NCBI GenBank assembly: GCA_945910005.1
Contig: OX246746.1
Span: 28,389,468 to 28,453,467, forward strand
Length of the DNA stretch: 64,000 bases
Source of the DNA: Isoperla grammatica
Lineage: Eukaryota; Arthropoda; Insecta; Plecoptera; Perlodidae
Reading direction: 5' to 3'
Shown: piece after piece, positions 34,184 through 47,081 of the stretch
How positions within the stretch are numbered: the stretch's first letter is position 1
Layout: every line of letters begins with the position of its first letter
Program-made: the position numbers and the translations under genes
Notes under the pieces: generated by a model
What the model was told of the DNA's origin: nothing
Databases searched by the model: none
The model's input: the letters and a program-made list of their open reading frames with translations, nothing else

Positions 34184-35907
34184 ATGAAGCGTGTATAACA
34201 TAAGAAACTATTTTACAACTATGTTACAGTGTTTCTACTTCTAAGCCACTCAATTAAACAATTATCAATATTGAAACTTGCTGGATGCTGAAAACTTACT
34301 CTTGTTTTACAGTAATCGCAAGGACGCAGCTCACAACATTGAAAAAAAGAATGATAAAAAAAGATCATTAGATAAATGACATTATACAATATTATATACA
34401 TATTGAATCTAGTTTTATACCACAAATATTAGAATTGTGTTTCCATCAGTCATTTAGTTATTAACAACTTTTTCAACATTTCTTAAATAACGTTAATTTG
34501 GGCGCTAATTCTAATATTATCTACATTACGAGATCGCTAAAACATACTATAGAAACCTACTCATATGAATCAAACCCACCTGTTTGTCAGTGTGCACAGC
34601 ACATGCGGAGTTCCGTTTGACGTGACTGTTATATTCGCTTTTTGCCAATAGATCTACTTAGGAATCAAGTTTATTACGCTATAAATAAAGCGATAAACAA
34701 GTTGGCCTACAGTATCAGCATTCCTACCATCCTAAACTAAACTAGAGACAGTGGAACCAGGAAACGGCAACCATGTTCACGTGACCGGCACACCGCATCT
34801 CCACTGTGGTAATATTGATTGACGACCGAGAAGATGCAAACCTTTTTTCACGAAAACCTATAACATACTGGTTTTGCAAGATATATTCTACCTGTAGGAT
34901 CTTAAACGAATTATTCAAATTAGTCTTGAACTTCTTAAATGCATTGATGCGTATTACAGAATGCCAAAGAGACTCCCTAAGCTACGTTCCAGGATGTGGG
35001 CATAATTAAATTCAGCATTCTTGTCACATGGGATATCATTGTGGTTTTGATTCCAATCGTTACATTTAGAACATTTTTGTATTAACATGTTAAAACTCAC
35101 TTTAATCATCCACATTCCACATCTATCGCCCTCATAAATATATTTGAGCATTTAGAACATCGGGATGTGGATGGGAACTGTTCTAGGGAATATTCAAGAT
35201 TTTTGTTTCCTCTTTACTGAATTATTAACAATGTTATGAAGTCAAAAATGTTTTATTTTCCTGTTTTCGTAAATCGTGAAAGTAAGCCGAAAATTAAAAA
35301 TTTAACATATAGTTATGGCGGAAAAAGCAGGTCACAACGTCAGAACCGACTCACATCAATCAGTTAATCACACGAAGATATTCACATATCGCATTAAGTG
35401 CCGCACATCTCACTCAAATGAGTACATATTTTATACTGTTAAATTTGGTTTCATTATTAATGATTGTTTCCAGCAATAATTTACACCACAGGTTTAATAT
35501 TTGTATTAGTGATTAGCCAAGTTGCCAAAATATGGGACGTAATACCAAATATCATATCATCACCATTGTTATAATGTAACACAATTTCAGTGGGTAAAAA
35601 GTTTGATAGTAATGCTGTGAAGAAACCGGACAACCTATGAATGAAACGATAATTGTGTAGTGTTGAGGAAGGTGGTGAGTAGTAAATTCATTCATAAAGA
35701 GTGATGTAATTACTCAGCAATGACGTAATCAACTGTTTCACGACAAAGCCCGTGAAAGGAAACATTCCAAACTTTGAAACGTTCGAACTGTGACATTTTA
35801 AAGTAGATTAAGTATGTTGCAGGTGTTTGTTTTGTAGATAATTAATTGCCCATCTATTTCAGATGATCGAAACAACATTTGGAAATGTGGAATACCGGAG
35901 TAATCAG

Positions 35908-36047
35908 CAGAGGTGTGTTCCTAATTGTCTGCTACAAGGAACGCACACATTATAATCCGCAGAGTGAATTCACTCAGAGGTGTGTTCCTAATTATTGTTT
36001 GCTACAAGGAACGCACACATATAATCCGCTGGGTGCATTCACTCAGC
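35908..36047. repeat. Tandem duplication of a hairpin-forming unit (about 67 bp)
   Basis: Two units start cagaggtgtgttcctaatt and contain ctacaaggaacgcacacat. TGTGTTCCT pairs with AGGAACGCACA within each unit, and gagtgaattcactc forms a further palindrome between them. The short open frame across both units is a by-product. Confidence 0.7.
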
Positions 36048-37413
36048 GGATTAAATGTATATTTATATTTATATATATGTTGTTCTGTAGGTTTCGCGAA
36101 CTGAAGCAAGTTACGTGAACAAAAACTCGAAAACCTATTACTACGTAGGCCTATATAAATATTTTCAATTTACTGTAGGTTTTATTGTTTTTTAGTAGGG
36201 GACCTTTCTAAATATGCACTTTCCCAAATAATTACGATAGACGAAATACTAGAACAGTATGCATGTTTTCATTTAGAGCCACTACCAGTCACTGAAATGA
36301 GGGTCTTCCGCCCGGGGTGGAATTGGTCCATGGTAGCTCTGCGTGTTGTAAGAGGCGACTAAAAGGCCGCGAAGTCATATAAATCGCATTATCGCTATAT
36401 CGCTGTCAACTACATCGTAAAATTAGTAAATGATCAACATAAATCCGCATTCCCAGCGAACATGTCCGGAGGAATGCCAGGTAGTACGGTAATGATGTAT
36501 GTACGGGGGGCACATTGTGACCCCCCCCCCATCCCCCCTCATGTCCCAAAGTACCACCGCTACACCGGTTTGATCGCAGCTCCTTGACATGGCCTTGCGA
36601 CGACCCCACGCACGGACCTACTACTTTACGAGGCTTGCGTGCAGTGCGTTCCCGGTGTTGTAGCAATCGCCACACTGCTCAAAAATGACCAAACAATTTT
36701 TTTGAACAAGTTGAAGGATAATGGGATCTAAACCAGGGGTATACAAAATTAATTAGGAAAGTTGTTGGGCATCAAATAGATCTTTGGACGGTCCACCAAA
36801 GAACTATCATACAAAGTCCGGTGAGAGATTTTTTTCACTATTTCATTACTGTTGCGCAAAGGCTTTACTCATAGACGGAATTGGAAACGAATTTCATACC
36901 CTGATTAATTGATCTTTTAGAACGAAACTACCGTTCTGGCCAGTATATTATTAAAGCGAAGGGGATAATCTCTATTATTTTCGAATATTCCTCAATTTAC
37001 GAAAGAAAAACATGTACTTTTATATCTTGTAAGTAGATTTTTGCTTTATATAACATGTTAATTTTACAAAATCAATAATAATGATAGAGCCGAAATATTT
37101 TATTTTGTCCTAAAAAAAGGAATAATAAAGAAATATATTATATTATTATATATTGTATGTTCTTCTATGTCAAGTGGCAACAGCTCTTGCTACAGATAGC
37201 AAATAAACGTTATTATTATTAAAGTTGAAATGTGCACTTTCGTCTGATACAACTATACAGGAAGACCCCAACTTGAAAATCCACATTTTTCTTCTGACCC
37301 TACTCGGACGCTTAGTTTATGATAGTTTCGACTGATTGGGGGGGGGGGGGGGGGGGAGGAGGGATAGGCCTGGTCACGTGGTCAGGTGTATCAGGAAGGT
37401 GGCAGTACCGAAC

Positions 37414-40400
37414 ATGGCCCCATTGAGTGTGGTGCTTTTCCTGATCTTGGCCACTGGGACAACTGGCCAGAGGTACGGATGGGGCAGTTGCCCTTACCAG
37501 GCGGCACAGCCAAACTTTAACTTCCTGGCGGTAAGCGAAATACTCAATTATTCCACCTATCCACCTACCCAGCACAAGTAAATATTTATTACGCCTGAAT
37601 TTGGTCTACTATTGCATGGAGAGGACAAAATATATCTTTTCCCAGAGAGTTTAGTGCTCTATCATATTATGAGTGTGTCTATGTTGAGATGAAAATGTGT
37701 TTCTTTAAAATTATAATTTTCAATGTGAAACTGTGTTTAATAAACACATCATTATAATTATCATTATCGTTATCATGAAATCATCACCCCCGTCATCGTT
37801 ATCGTCGTTGTTGTAACACAGCAACATTTACACAGACATAGCAACATTCATTCATAACGTAGCTCTAAAATACTCTGCAGATAACATTTTCCCTTGCGAC
37901 ACATGTAAAACGTTATAGAGAAATTATTAAAACCGCTTTAGAAATCATACTTTGCGCGGACATGCATCAGAAAACATATTGTGCGAAATACATTTCAAGT
38001 TTAATCAGTAACAACATGTTGGTTGAATCAATGCATTCTTTGGTAATTAGATGTTATATTCACGTCTTCTATATCCTACGATTATGACGCCTCACTAACG
38101 TTGTTCTACGTTTTTTAATAATAAACTGATGATGAGTGGATTTTAAGCATGTTGTTTTCAGAATATCAGAAATAAATATATACTTTTTATACCATGTGCA
38201 CGGCAAATATTGTGTCAAAAACGAATCTTTGTTAATAAAACTTCACTATATTATATCACTATTCTTACTAATCTATCATGACAATTGATAATTTTCTACG
38301 CCACTAGTAAGTTATAACTAAATTGACATCTCCAATAAACACTTTTCTTCAAATTGCCCGTGCCCGTATTTCCACGACTTTGTACCGGCAAACGGATCAT
38401 TCTTTGCAAATAAAATGTATTGAAGATAGCGGCTTTTTCAAGATGGCATTTCAAACAAAATGTTTGATGAACAAGAAGAAAAGCCACAAGCAATTCATAC
38501 CAAGGCTTTTTTAGTGGGTATCTTGCTATTCTCAAAAACTTATCTCGACATAACTTATCACCATTCAATCACGTGGTCGAGTTATGACGAAAATGCTAAA
38601 ATTCTTGAAATTTCAACACGTGATAAGTTATGACAAGGGTTTTAACTCTGTCACAACTTATCACTTTCTGAAAACCTCAACGTACCTTATGAGTTTACCT
38701 TGTTAGGTAACTCAAAAGTGATAAGCTATGACCTGATAACTTTTGCTGGTTTCAGTCCATGGTCCCGATTAAAACTATTATGACAGTTCTCAAGTCGAGA
38801 AGGAACCGATACGGTTTTTGTAGCTATAAAGCTGCTTTTTCCCTCAAAACGTCAACCACTGTTATCCTGATACCAGCAATTGACGCGGCGATACCCGAAA
38901 GACAAGTTTTATTATTGTTTCGGGCCGCGAATGCCTACGGCAGCGTTTTATTTAAAAAATGCATTTTTTAAATTTATTTCTAGTACTATGGACGTTGGTA
39001 TGAGCAACTCAAGTACGATAACGAGCTGCAGTTTGGGTTCAAATGTGACACCAGGGATTACTCGTTTGGAGGGGGAGGCTACATCAATGTGATTCACAAG
39101 AGATTTGACATCATGTAAGTATAACAACACTTTATTATGGATGAGCAGCTCCGGACTATGTATGTCAAATACGGTTTTAATAGTAGATCACTATGAGCAC
39201 AGCTAGTATGAGGTTGTTGTGATGCTATGGGACAGAATGTAAAAACCAACCCCGATGGGACTCGAACCATGGTCTCCTACTTGCCGGGCGGAAAAACAAC
39301 AAAGAATTGGTAATTCTCCGTCTATGTATATTATAGCTCAACTGTGGTCAGAGTGCCCGCCCGGTAAGTGAGATACCTGGGTTCGATTCCCAGTAGGGTC
39401 GATTTTTCACATTCTTCTCGGACTCTTGTAGATAATTTGTCATTAAATGGTAAACATATATTTTTTTTAACATTACTTAAAATTCAAAATATTAAGTGAC
39501 CAACACGATAGCATGTTCAAAAGGGTGTATATTTTCTGAGGCTTTTAAATTGCCACCTTCATGTGTGAGTTTTTAAATCAATGTTTCCCCATTGTGTTTC
39601 ATCATCTTTACCATCAGTAAGTGTGGATAGAAAAAACTTATTTTTATGTCAAGATATTTAAGCGGGGTTAACACAAATGACAAGTGATTTTTGACTTTAT
39701 TCCGTGTCTAAGCCACAGGCTTCTTTCATTGGCTATGAGCAGTGGCGTATACACGGGGGGGGAGGGGGGGGGACAAACCCCCCCCCTTTTGCAAAGGAAA
39801 CATGGAAAATGACCGTTTAGATTTCAATAGACAATATTTCAATAGACAATTAGATGTTTAACTTTAAAATTATTGTATATTTTTGCAATTAAAAGCAAAA
39901 GCAATACAAAAAATATGCAAATTATTGATTGAGGTTCCTTTTATTAGCGGTGCTAAGGAAAAAATGTGTTGCCAGAAACTGAGTAATCTTGTTTCAGTTG
40001 GCCGCTGTAAAAAAAACGCACAGATTTGCACTAAAATTACCTTGACGAGAATTTTTTCGGGGGGCAAGCCCCCCAGAACCCCAATTATTTTTCGGCTCCG
40101 CTCTCTATAATATGGGTTGTAAACCCCCCCTTTCCCAATTCCTGGATACGCCACTGGCTATGAGTGAGAATACTGCGCTCTGATTGGCTGTGACTAAGAT
40201 TTGTCTTGACTTGACTAAGGAATTGAACTTTCATTGGCTATGAGTGAGAATACTGCCCTCTGATTGGCTGTGACTAAGATTTGTTTTGACTTGACTAAGG
40301 AATTGAAATATGTTCAATTCAACAAAAACAAACAAAGACAAATCTTAGTCACAGCCAATCAGAGCGCAGTATTCTCACTCATAGCCAATGAAAGAAGCTT

Positions 40401-43400
40401 GTGGCTTAGACACGGAATATAGTCAATATAATCACAATTGTCATTTATGTAAACGGCCCATTACGGGAAATAGAGTATAAAGTCAATGATTAGAGAGTAA
40501 GATTGTCGGTACTGAGTACTGACCCATGAATCTTTGTTCCGGTGTACTAAAGCCCTAACCACGATTCTCGGTATCGTGATCGTAATTGGGATCGGGATCG
40601 CAACCGTACATTTTCCCATTATAATCATTACGACATTACGATAAAATTCACACATGGCCATATAAGAACCACTCTTTCACGATTTCCAGTTTGCGATTGC
40701 GATCCCGATACCGACTAGCTCAGACTATATTATAACTTTTACTTATTATTTAATACTTATCGCAGATACTTTAAAAAGTGATGTATGTACTGTTATTGAA
40801 TGTAAAAGTCAATTAGGTTCCTGCAGAGGACGTGTATTACCGTATTTATGATTCAGCTCGTGTTTCTAGCGGAAGGTCGGAGTTCGATGTTTTGGGCACG
40901 ATGGCAACATACCAAGGCCCGTCCGAAGGGAAGTTCGAAGCTAGGTACAAAGCATTCCCATTGTGTAAGTAGCCAGTCGCACATTGTAAGTAGTATGAGT
41001 GTATGAGTATGATCTATGTATTTAAAAATATAGTATCCATAAAACGTATTCAAATACAAATATCCACCTCCTTATCTAATTTTGTACTTACTTTAGACTT
41101 CTCTTCGGTTATAATTGCATCTATAAATTTCATAAAGATGCAGCCAACAAGATTTCGAACGATCTGGGAAGATTTTCCAAATCTTCCTCACTCAAACATT
41201 AAGTTTATTTATTCGAATGTAGTACGCATAGTTCACGATACATTATCAAGATGCTGACCATGGATTTAGAATAGAACCCATCGGTATAACGGGATCATGT
41301 ACAGTAATAAGTGTTGGGGGGGATGGTGAGGGCGGGAGAGTTATCCGCGAGTCACGTTGGGGAGTTGCCAGGTTACGAGTGGGCCGGGAGATTTAAATCA
41401 GCCCCCCTTGAAATTTTATCCGCACGATTCACTCCCAAAATCTTTCAAATAATAGTGCCGCCTTGCCAAATTATGTTTTGTTTGCCTAAATGATTTGTTT
41501 TATGTAATAAAATCACAACTTACAACAAACCCAACATAGGGTTAGACCTCACCAACGATAAGTGGAGACATATTATACAATATACATATTCTGTACCGCT
41601 TATAGTGTCTCGTCTGGACTGGTGGACTGCTCAACGTCTGCTGTAATGTATCCGCAGGTAGCTCGAAAAATAATTGCCAATTTAAAAAAAAAAATGTTAC
41701 ACCCTACCCCGACTTATGTTGCGAACATGTGTATTGAAATATATAAATATTTAAAGAAAACATTTCTCGGTAAGACAATCATCCCACGTTTTATTTTAAT
41801 TTTAAATTCAACGCTTCGACGAGGTATAGTCTCATCTTTCTCAAGACATACAAAAAAACAATTAAAAAACCACAATAACGGTGTTTGGTTTGTTTTTTTG
41901 TATCTTGCTTGACTCTTAAGAAAGAGTATATGTTCCTCGTCGAAACGTTCAATTTAAAATTAAAATAAAACGTAAAGATTGGTTCTACAGAGAATTGCTT
42001 TCTTTGAATACATTTTGCAACCAACAAAATTTAAAAAAATCATATATATTATATACGATATACCCAAAAATGGAGTTTCATATGAAACTCCCTTTTTGGG
42101 TATTAGTCAGGCATTTTTTTTTTTTTTACCCCTACCTTGTATTACTCTGACGTTTCCCCAGCGACCCAAGCTCTCTGTCGGCATTTTCAAGCTTGTCCTC
42201 TTCTGAGGAATGTGTTCCTCACTCCAACTCTTCTCACATGACTGGCTTGACTGCGTTGTAGAGGGGCAAACACATAGCCTGACGCCAATGTGATTCAGCG
42301 TGAGATGAAAGTTCAACAGTCCGCCAGGTTGATTACATTTTTCTTCTACTTCGTGTAATAGATCCAATAAACAAGTTCTTTGAATCCGTAATAATTAATA
42401 ATTGTTTGTAGGGGTACCTGTTAGCGTTCACAGCAGCTTCACCTGATGAGCCCCTCTTTAGATGACTAACTATGGTATATGTAAGAGTGTTTGGATAGTA
42501 AGGAAGGAATTCCCAAGGGTAGGACTAAAAACTTACTTAGGAACTTTAAATTCGTTCAAAGTTCCCACAAAAGTGTTACTTTTCCCGTTAGAAGTTCCTG
42601 ATGTCAGAAATGGAACGTGTTCCTTCAAACGTTTGTGGCTATATTCTAGCAGGCACAATTATATATACTTCAGGAGATATTATCCAGTATTAAAAGTTCC
42701 TCTAGAAGTTCCTTTCGTGACAAAAACAATGGGATACGGGCGAGTTTTATCAGCACCCAAAGAAAATTGAAGGAATAAAAAAATCTAGGTCTCCGAAATT
42801 AGTAACTTGTTTCGAATGAACCTGATATGGCCGAATTGTGGCTGTTATAAATGCCTCACAAAATGAAAGTAACTTTTCAGTATTTTTTAAAAAGATCCCC
42901 GAAATTAGAAACTTTTTCGTTAAAAGTTTCTTAAGTCACAAAAGAAATAAGTTCCCGAGAAAGCAACGTGTTCCTTTTCAAAAGTTTCTACACCCAGCAT
43001 TGATAATATCCATATTTTGTTGCAGACGACGTTCCAATGCGGTATTGGGTAGTGGAAACTGACTACACAAGTTACTCCATTAACTGGTCCTGCAGAGACA
43101 TTCCCAACTTTATGAACAGACGTACGTAAGGCAAAGATTTGTGCTATCTGATTGATGGTATCTTCAAGTCAATTCTATTTATAAATAATTCGTGAATAGT
43201 TACTGTTAAAGGGGATCGAGTGAAGATATATTACATTATTAAGAGGGGTACGCTTCTATTAAATAGTAAATAAATACAATTCATGTAAATAAAATGTTAC
43301 CCACATTACAAACAAAACTAATTTTAATTGTCCTTGAAAATGCTAAAACACTGCCATGTCCCGTAGGTAATCACGAACATGGACGTAATCCCCTGTTATT

Positions 43401-43831
43401 TTCCGCCATAATAATGCGTGAATTGCATTTCATATGAACATGATAGACACAATATAAAAATATGCATGTTTGTATTTAAAAACTGTTCCTAAATTACAAG
43501 AATTTAAAGCAAAAACTGTAAGAGTTTCCTATTGTTCTAGTTTGAGAGGACAACAGCTTTGGTACGCTCAGATTGGTCACTGCTCACTGTAGCCGTTGGT
43601 GGTAGTTCTCATAAAGAGGAGAATGCACTCACGGTTCACAGTTCAATGAAGATACTATATTTTGTATTTTTTATCTTTACAGAATACCTTTGGGTGTATA
43701 CCAGGGAGCGAAACCCATCCGAGGAATTTCTTTCGCAATTACGTTATAAACTTGGCTATAAGGGCTTCGATACGGGCCCTTTGCAACGAACAGTCCAGGA
43801 TTGCGGAAATTATCCTAAGGCTTTTGAGTAG
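37414..43831 (+). CDS. Lipocalin C (apolipoprotein D-like), 5 exons, 195 aa
   Basis: Exons 37414-37530, 38984-39114, 40870-40964, 43026-43121 and 43683-43831 join in frame (phases 0, 2, 1, 1). The signal peptide reads MAPLSVVLFLILATGTTG. The GxW motif is YYGRWYEQLKYDN, the second motif ETDYTSYSINW, the third-motif arginine in VYTRERNP. The four cysteines lie in GSCP, GFKCDT, NWSC and QDC. Exon 4 could also use the next donor four bases on (gtacgtaagg); the first keeps the phase and length (96 nt) of gene B. The protein ends in an eight-residue extension (NYPKAFE region) not seen in B. No TATA box is evident; a G tract and an E-box lie within 80 bp of the ATG, unlike genes B and D. Introns hold nested DNA transposons and inverted SINE heads. 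Confidence 0.92.
38280..38750. repeat. Cluster of alternating ATAAGTTATGAC motifs
   Basis: In intron 1 of lipocalin C the motif GTGATAAGTTATGAC or its inverse occurs at least five times in both orientations (near 38535, 38577, 38617, 38648, 38718). It looks like the remains of a transposon with repeated subterminal motifs. No clear TIRs or target duplication. Confidence 0.45.
39230..39425. repeat. Inverted pair of tRNA-like SINE heads
   Basis: The left copy (minus strand) and the right copy (plus strand) share cgcccggyaagt, a B box (GGTTCGAGTCC left, GGTTCGATTCC right), 'cccatcgggg/cccagtaggg' and then a T-rich acattct end. The arms of about 65 bp are separated by some 50 bp, so the transcript of lipocalin C intron 2 could fold here. 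Confidence 0.6.
39661..40460. mobile_element. Harbinger-type element with TTA TSD, interrupted by a hAT element
   Basis: The ends are inverse relatives (left AGCGGGGTTAACACAAATGA; right reverse complement TGGGCCGTTTACATAAATGA) flanked by TTA (39658-39660, 40461-40463). The arms continue through ttggctatgagtgagaatac and gattggctgtgactaagat blocks, with an internal direct duplication of about 80 bp. A hAT element sits at 39740-40156. In intron 2 of lipocalin C. Confidence 0.75.
39740..40156. mobile_element. hAT-type non-autonomous element with 8-bp TSD
   Basis: The 417-bp element starts CAGTGGCGTATACAC and ends in the inverse TACGCCACTG. Both flanks carry the octamer GCTATGAG (39732-39739, 40157-40164), which is also the uninterrupted sequence of the host element. 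It contains G and C tracts next to the ends and no open frame. Confidence 0.9.
41786..41973. mobile_element. Short MITE/fold-back, about 40-bp arms
   Basis: The left arm ACGTTTTATTTTAATTTTAA..TTCGACGAGG is the inverse of the right arm CCTCGTCGAAACG..TTAAAATAAAACGT. The 188-bp element lies in intron 3 of lipocalin C. Non-coding. Confidence 0.75.
42061..42102. repeat. 42-bp palindrome
   Basis: TACCCAAAAAtGGAGTTTCA is followed directly by TATGAAACTCCcTTTTTGGG and TA, so the arms match with one mismatch pair and a two-base centre. It lies in intron 3 of lipocalin C. Confidence 0.85.
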
Positions 43832-43971
43832 CCTACTCGGCTTCCGGTGCATGTTTTACTTTATTATTTATTATTTTTCTGTAACGTCTAAACAAAATAT
43901 AATTGATATTTAAATATACTGCAAACATGTAGTTTTATCTGCGCGGAATCGACAAACAAATCACTTCTCAT

Positions 43972-44309
43972 CTGTAGAAAAACGCGCCAAATTAACGTTT
44001 TTTAGTAACATTTTGTGAACGCTACAAAAATACAAAACGTGACAAATGAGGGAATTGTGGTTTCGTAAGAACTGACCTCTGGATTAAAAAGTTTCAAAAT
44101 ATTGCAATCATTACGGTTGTCATTCTCTCATTAGGGAGACCAAATAATTCTGTATTCTTTCATAATGGCTTACAACCGTAATTTGAAATTTTGTTTTTCC
44201 AGTTTTTAGTTCTGACGAAATGACAACTCCCTCATTTGTCACTGTTTCAATACTGTGTAGCGTTCTCAAAATTCAATTAAAACACGTTAATTTGGCGTCG
44301 TTTTTACAG
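43972..44309. mobile_element. MITE with about 100-bp TIRs
   Basis: The left end CTGTAGAAAAACGCGCCAAA and the inverted right end CTGTAAAAACGACGCCAAAT continue as inverse arms (gtgaacgctac, gtgacaaatgaggga). A central block reads tattgcaatcattacggttg. Partial relatives lie at 8460-8560, 10312-10460 and about 27316-27420. No coding capacity. Flanking duplication unclear. Confidence 0.7.
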
Positions 44310-44727
44310 TGAGGCTTACCTTTCCCCAGGTACATACTTGATATCGTAAGGACACCATAATATCGACGCCGAAATATTAATATTTGAGGCATCCCTGCCA
44401 CACTCCCCACACCGCTAAATTATTGTCATATACATATTATCAACAATGGATGTCAATGGACACGAAAAAAAGTCTGCAAGTCGAATTTGTGCATATACTA
44501 AGAGATTGGAATAAAGGTACAATTTACTTGCAATAGTGTCGGATGTAGATACTATTTTATTTATACAATTTTGTATTTTTTATAAATTAATGAGGAGATT
44601 TTGAACAATGACATATAAATGGAAGTCAGAATGAAATGCTATGAACCGATTCAAATCTATAATAAAGCAACCAAGAAAATAACATGGCAACAAAATTAAG
44701 CTTTGGTTTTTGGAAAAATCTTTTATT

Positions 44728-45023
44728 AAAGCCTGTCCGCTCACAGTAGAAACGAAACGTTTAGAGCTAATGGCCGATGTTTGTGTATTGAACCATTATA
44801 ATTGGCTTGTAAACAAAGATTTAATTTACTAGAAAAACACGGTTGCCAATTTTATAATAACGGAAGTCGAAAGAATGTCACCCTTTGTAAGAATGAGGAT
44901 TGCAAGGAAATGACAACAGCGCGCTACCTGTTGGCCCTTTAAACCCTATTTCACGGTCTATTAGACAAACATTGGTCATTATAGCTCAAAACGTTTCGTT
45001 TCTACTATGAGTGGGCAGGCTTT
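44728..45023. mobile_element. MITE with long TIRs (piggyBac-like flanks), copy 2
   Basis: Second copy of the 226-514 element, with the same termini and interior (acggttgccaattttataat). Taking AGCCTG...CAGGCT as the termini, both flanks read TTAA, the piggyBac target. Between lipocalin C and the VAP-like gene. Confidence 0.8.
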
Positions 45024-45420
45024 AAGTCTTTTTAAAATTCCACTACGTTTTTGAATTACTGTAAAAATAGAAACTCTCCAATCACAATATGACTTAGAGG
45101 TACACAGAGGAACAATTCTCTATCGTCATTATAAAATAGTTTCATAATACCAGACATATTATAGATGTTCTTTGCCTTCTAACGATTTTAAGACGACGAT
45201 CAAATCGGACGTATGTATTATGTATTATGTAAAGTATGAACACATAAGTTTGACAACATGCCGACAAGTCTCTAATAGTACACCAAATGATCAAATTGCT
45301 TATCGGATTATAACAATTGAAATATAACAATGACAATAACTGTGAGAAAATAAATCCCTCCAAGAATAGGCCTAATAGACGATTCACAACAAAGTTCAAC
45401 TACAATGTAAGAGTGAGGTG

Positions 45421-47081
45421 TTAAAAGATGATCACTCCAATGAGCACACCCGTCAGGAAGAGTGTGATTTCGAATATAACAATGGCGAAACGCACATCAC
45501 TCACCATCAGGTTATGAACATTCATACCGAAGATACGGAAGATCCCTTCAAGGCCATCCTCCATAGCCACACTGGGACGAACGTACTTCCTGATCTTGGG
45601 CTTGGCCAACATCTGCAGGCGATGCGCGTTCTCATCCCTCAAGGTCCTGATCTTGAAACTGAGCTGCTGGTTGGTCTTCTGAATGACCTTGGCCACAGCA
45701 GGGATGCGGCGCTTTGGAGGGGATGGTGGAGGCAGAGGAAGGTGGAGGCAGTCATAGAACGCGGTCAGATCCCCGGGCTTGATAGGCTGGACACAACAGG
45801 GTGCACTAATCAGCTCAAAGTTGGCCCAACGTAAGTATTCTCATGCTTACGTCATAGCCGAGTCCTTATAATGTTCTACTTCTCTAGTTTTTTACTACCA
45901 TCTAATTGAAACAGGTCCATTAGGATAATTTAAGATTATAGTTTCACCACATTGGACTGGGGAATATTGGGCACCCACATTCATCATCCTGAAAATTATG
46001 CACACATGCCGAGGGCATTCATCATGCGCCGAAAAAACAGAAATGATGTTGATGTTTCGTGGGCATACCTGCTCAAACTTGCAAGTCCAGGACTCCTCGT
46101 AGATGTTATGTGGTTGAAGATCCATCCAACGTCTACTGATAAGCGATAATTTGACCCGTTCCACCACCACGATTGAACTCAGCTTGAAGGTGTGGATAGC
46201 CAGGGCTTCATTAGCCACATTGGGGTACATACAGACTGGAATGAAGATACAATGAGGAGTGAAGAACTTGCCAATCACAATACCAATATCTCGATACAGT
46301 ACAGAGGGTATGGATAACACAGGCTTAGGTGTTTCGGGTCTAGATCTATGCAATACAGGTCCGTATACTGATCATGCAGTAGTTTAGTACTGGATGTATG
46401 GTGGTTGTTTTGGGTATGGATAACCAAAATAACAGACTGGTTTCGTAACATGGCTCTAGAATTGTTGATGTTGAAAAGACTTAACTTTGAGACATTTACA
46501 ATCTAGGTAGCCTATACTGAATGTGACGTATCATGTATGGCAATGGCATAACAGGCCGATGCTAGGCCCCTAGTCCTGGGCCCAGCCCTAGACAAACAAA
46601 AAGATAAGTCTAGGCCTGTCTGGTACATACCTCCGCTTATTTCCTTTCTTTTACGTCATTTTGAATTTTGATTATCAATTTATCTGGCCTAGGCCTAGCT
46701 TGAGCCAGTTGTATAAAACAGAATAAAAAGAATAAAGATAGGCCTAGGCTGGGTTAGGTTACCATTAGTGCCAGTCCGTAGGCCTAGGCTGCTGGTGAGT
46801 GAAAACTTACTGCGAACTTTGACAACAGCGCCTTTCTTCACTACAGCGATCCTTGGTGTTATATAAAAGAGATCAGGGGAAGATGATTCTATAATATACG
46901 CTGCTTTTGAGTTGCAAACATTTTCCAGTGTAAGTATTGCTACACGCGCAGCATAAAAAGGCCCTTCAAAAAGAATTTCTTTCGTCGGTACAATTTTGAA
47001 ATGCCTTGGGTCCTTCCAAATCCTTGTATATGGCAGATACCATAGACTATCGAATTCCTCTTGAGTCAGCTTGCGGTTCAT
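45421..47081 (-). CDS. VAP-like MSP-domain tail-anchored protein, 3 exons, 267 aa
   Basis: Minus-strand exons 47081-46811, 46235-46069 and 45786-45421 join in frame to 267 residues. VAPs sit in the ER membrane and recruit partners bearing FFAT motifs to membrane contact sites. Seen here: an MSP domain (about 28-125) opening IVPTKEILFEGPF; a proline-rich linker (LPLPPPSPP, 162-170); a coiled coil around IQKTNQQLSFKIRTLRDEN; and a C-terminal hydrophobic anchor (about 246-267, FEITLFLTGVLIG). Order and length match VAP-A/B (about 240-260 aa). The start is the first ATG in frame (MNRKLTQ); a GTG seven codons upstream is unlikely. By my alignment from family knowledge, the FFAT-contact KFM of VAPB (K87, M89) is here T106-F107-K108, and an upstream pocket lysine is E65. 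It is therefore a divergent paralogue, possibly with altered partners. It is the only gene in the cluster on this strand. Confidence 0.75.

Larger units (their letters stand above)
32653..37413. other. Intergenic region between lipocalins B and C
   Basis: Besides the listed TIR element, palindrome and hairpin duplication, it holds AT-rich DNA, a block at 36308-36365 (cgcccggggtggaattggtc and following) that looks like a dispersed repeat, and a C tract near 36521. An E-box CACGTG (37375-37380) and an 18-base G tract lie just upstream of gene C. No other lipocalin exon was found. Confidence 0.45.

Noticed and set aside
45418..45834. 138-codon plus-strand frame opposite the VAP-like gene
   Set aside because: Antisense shadow of exon 3, whose own frame has coiled-coil and membrane-anchor features and matching splice sites.
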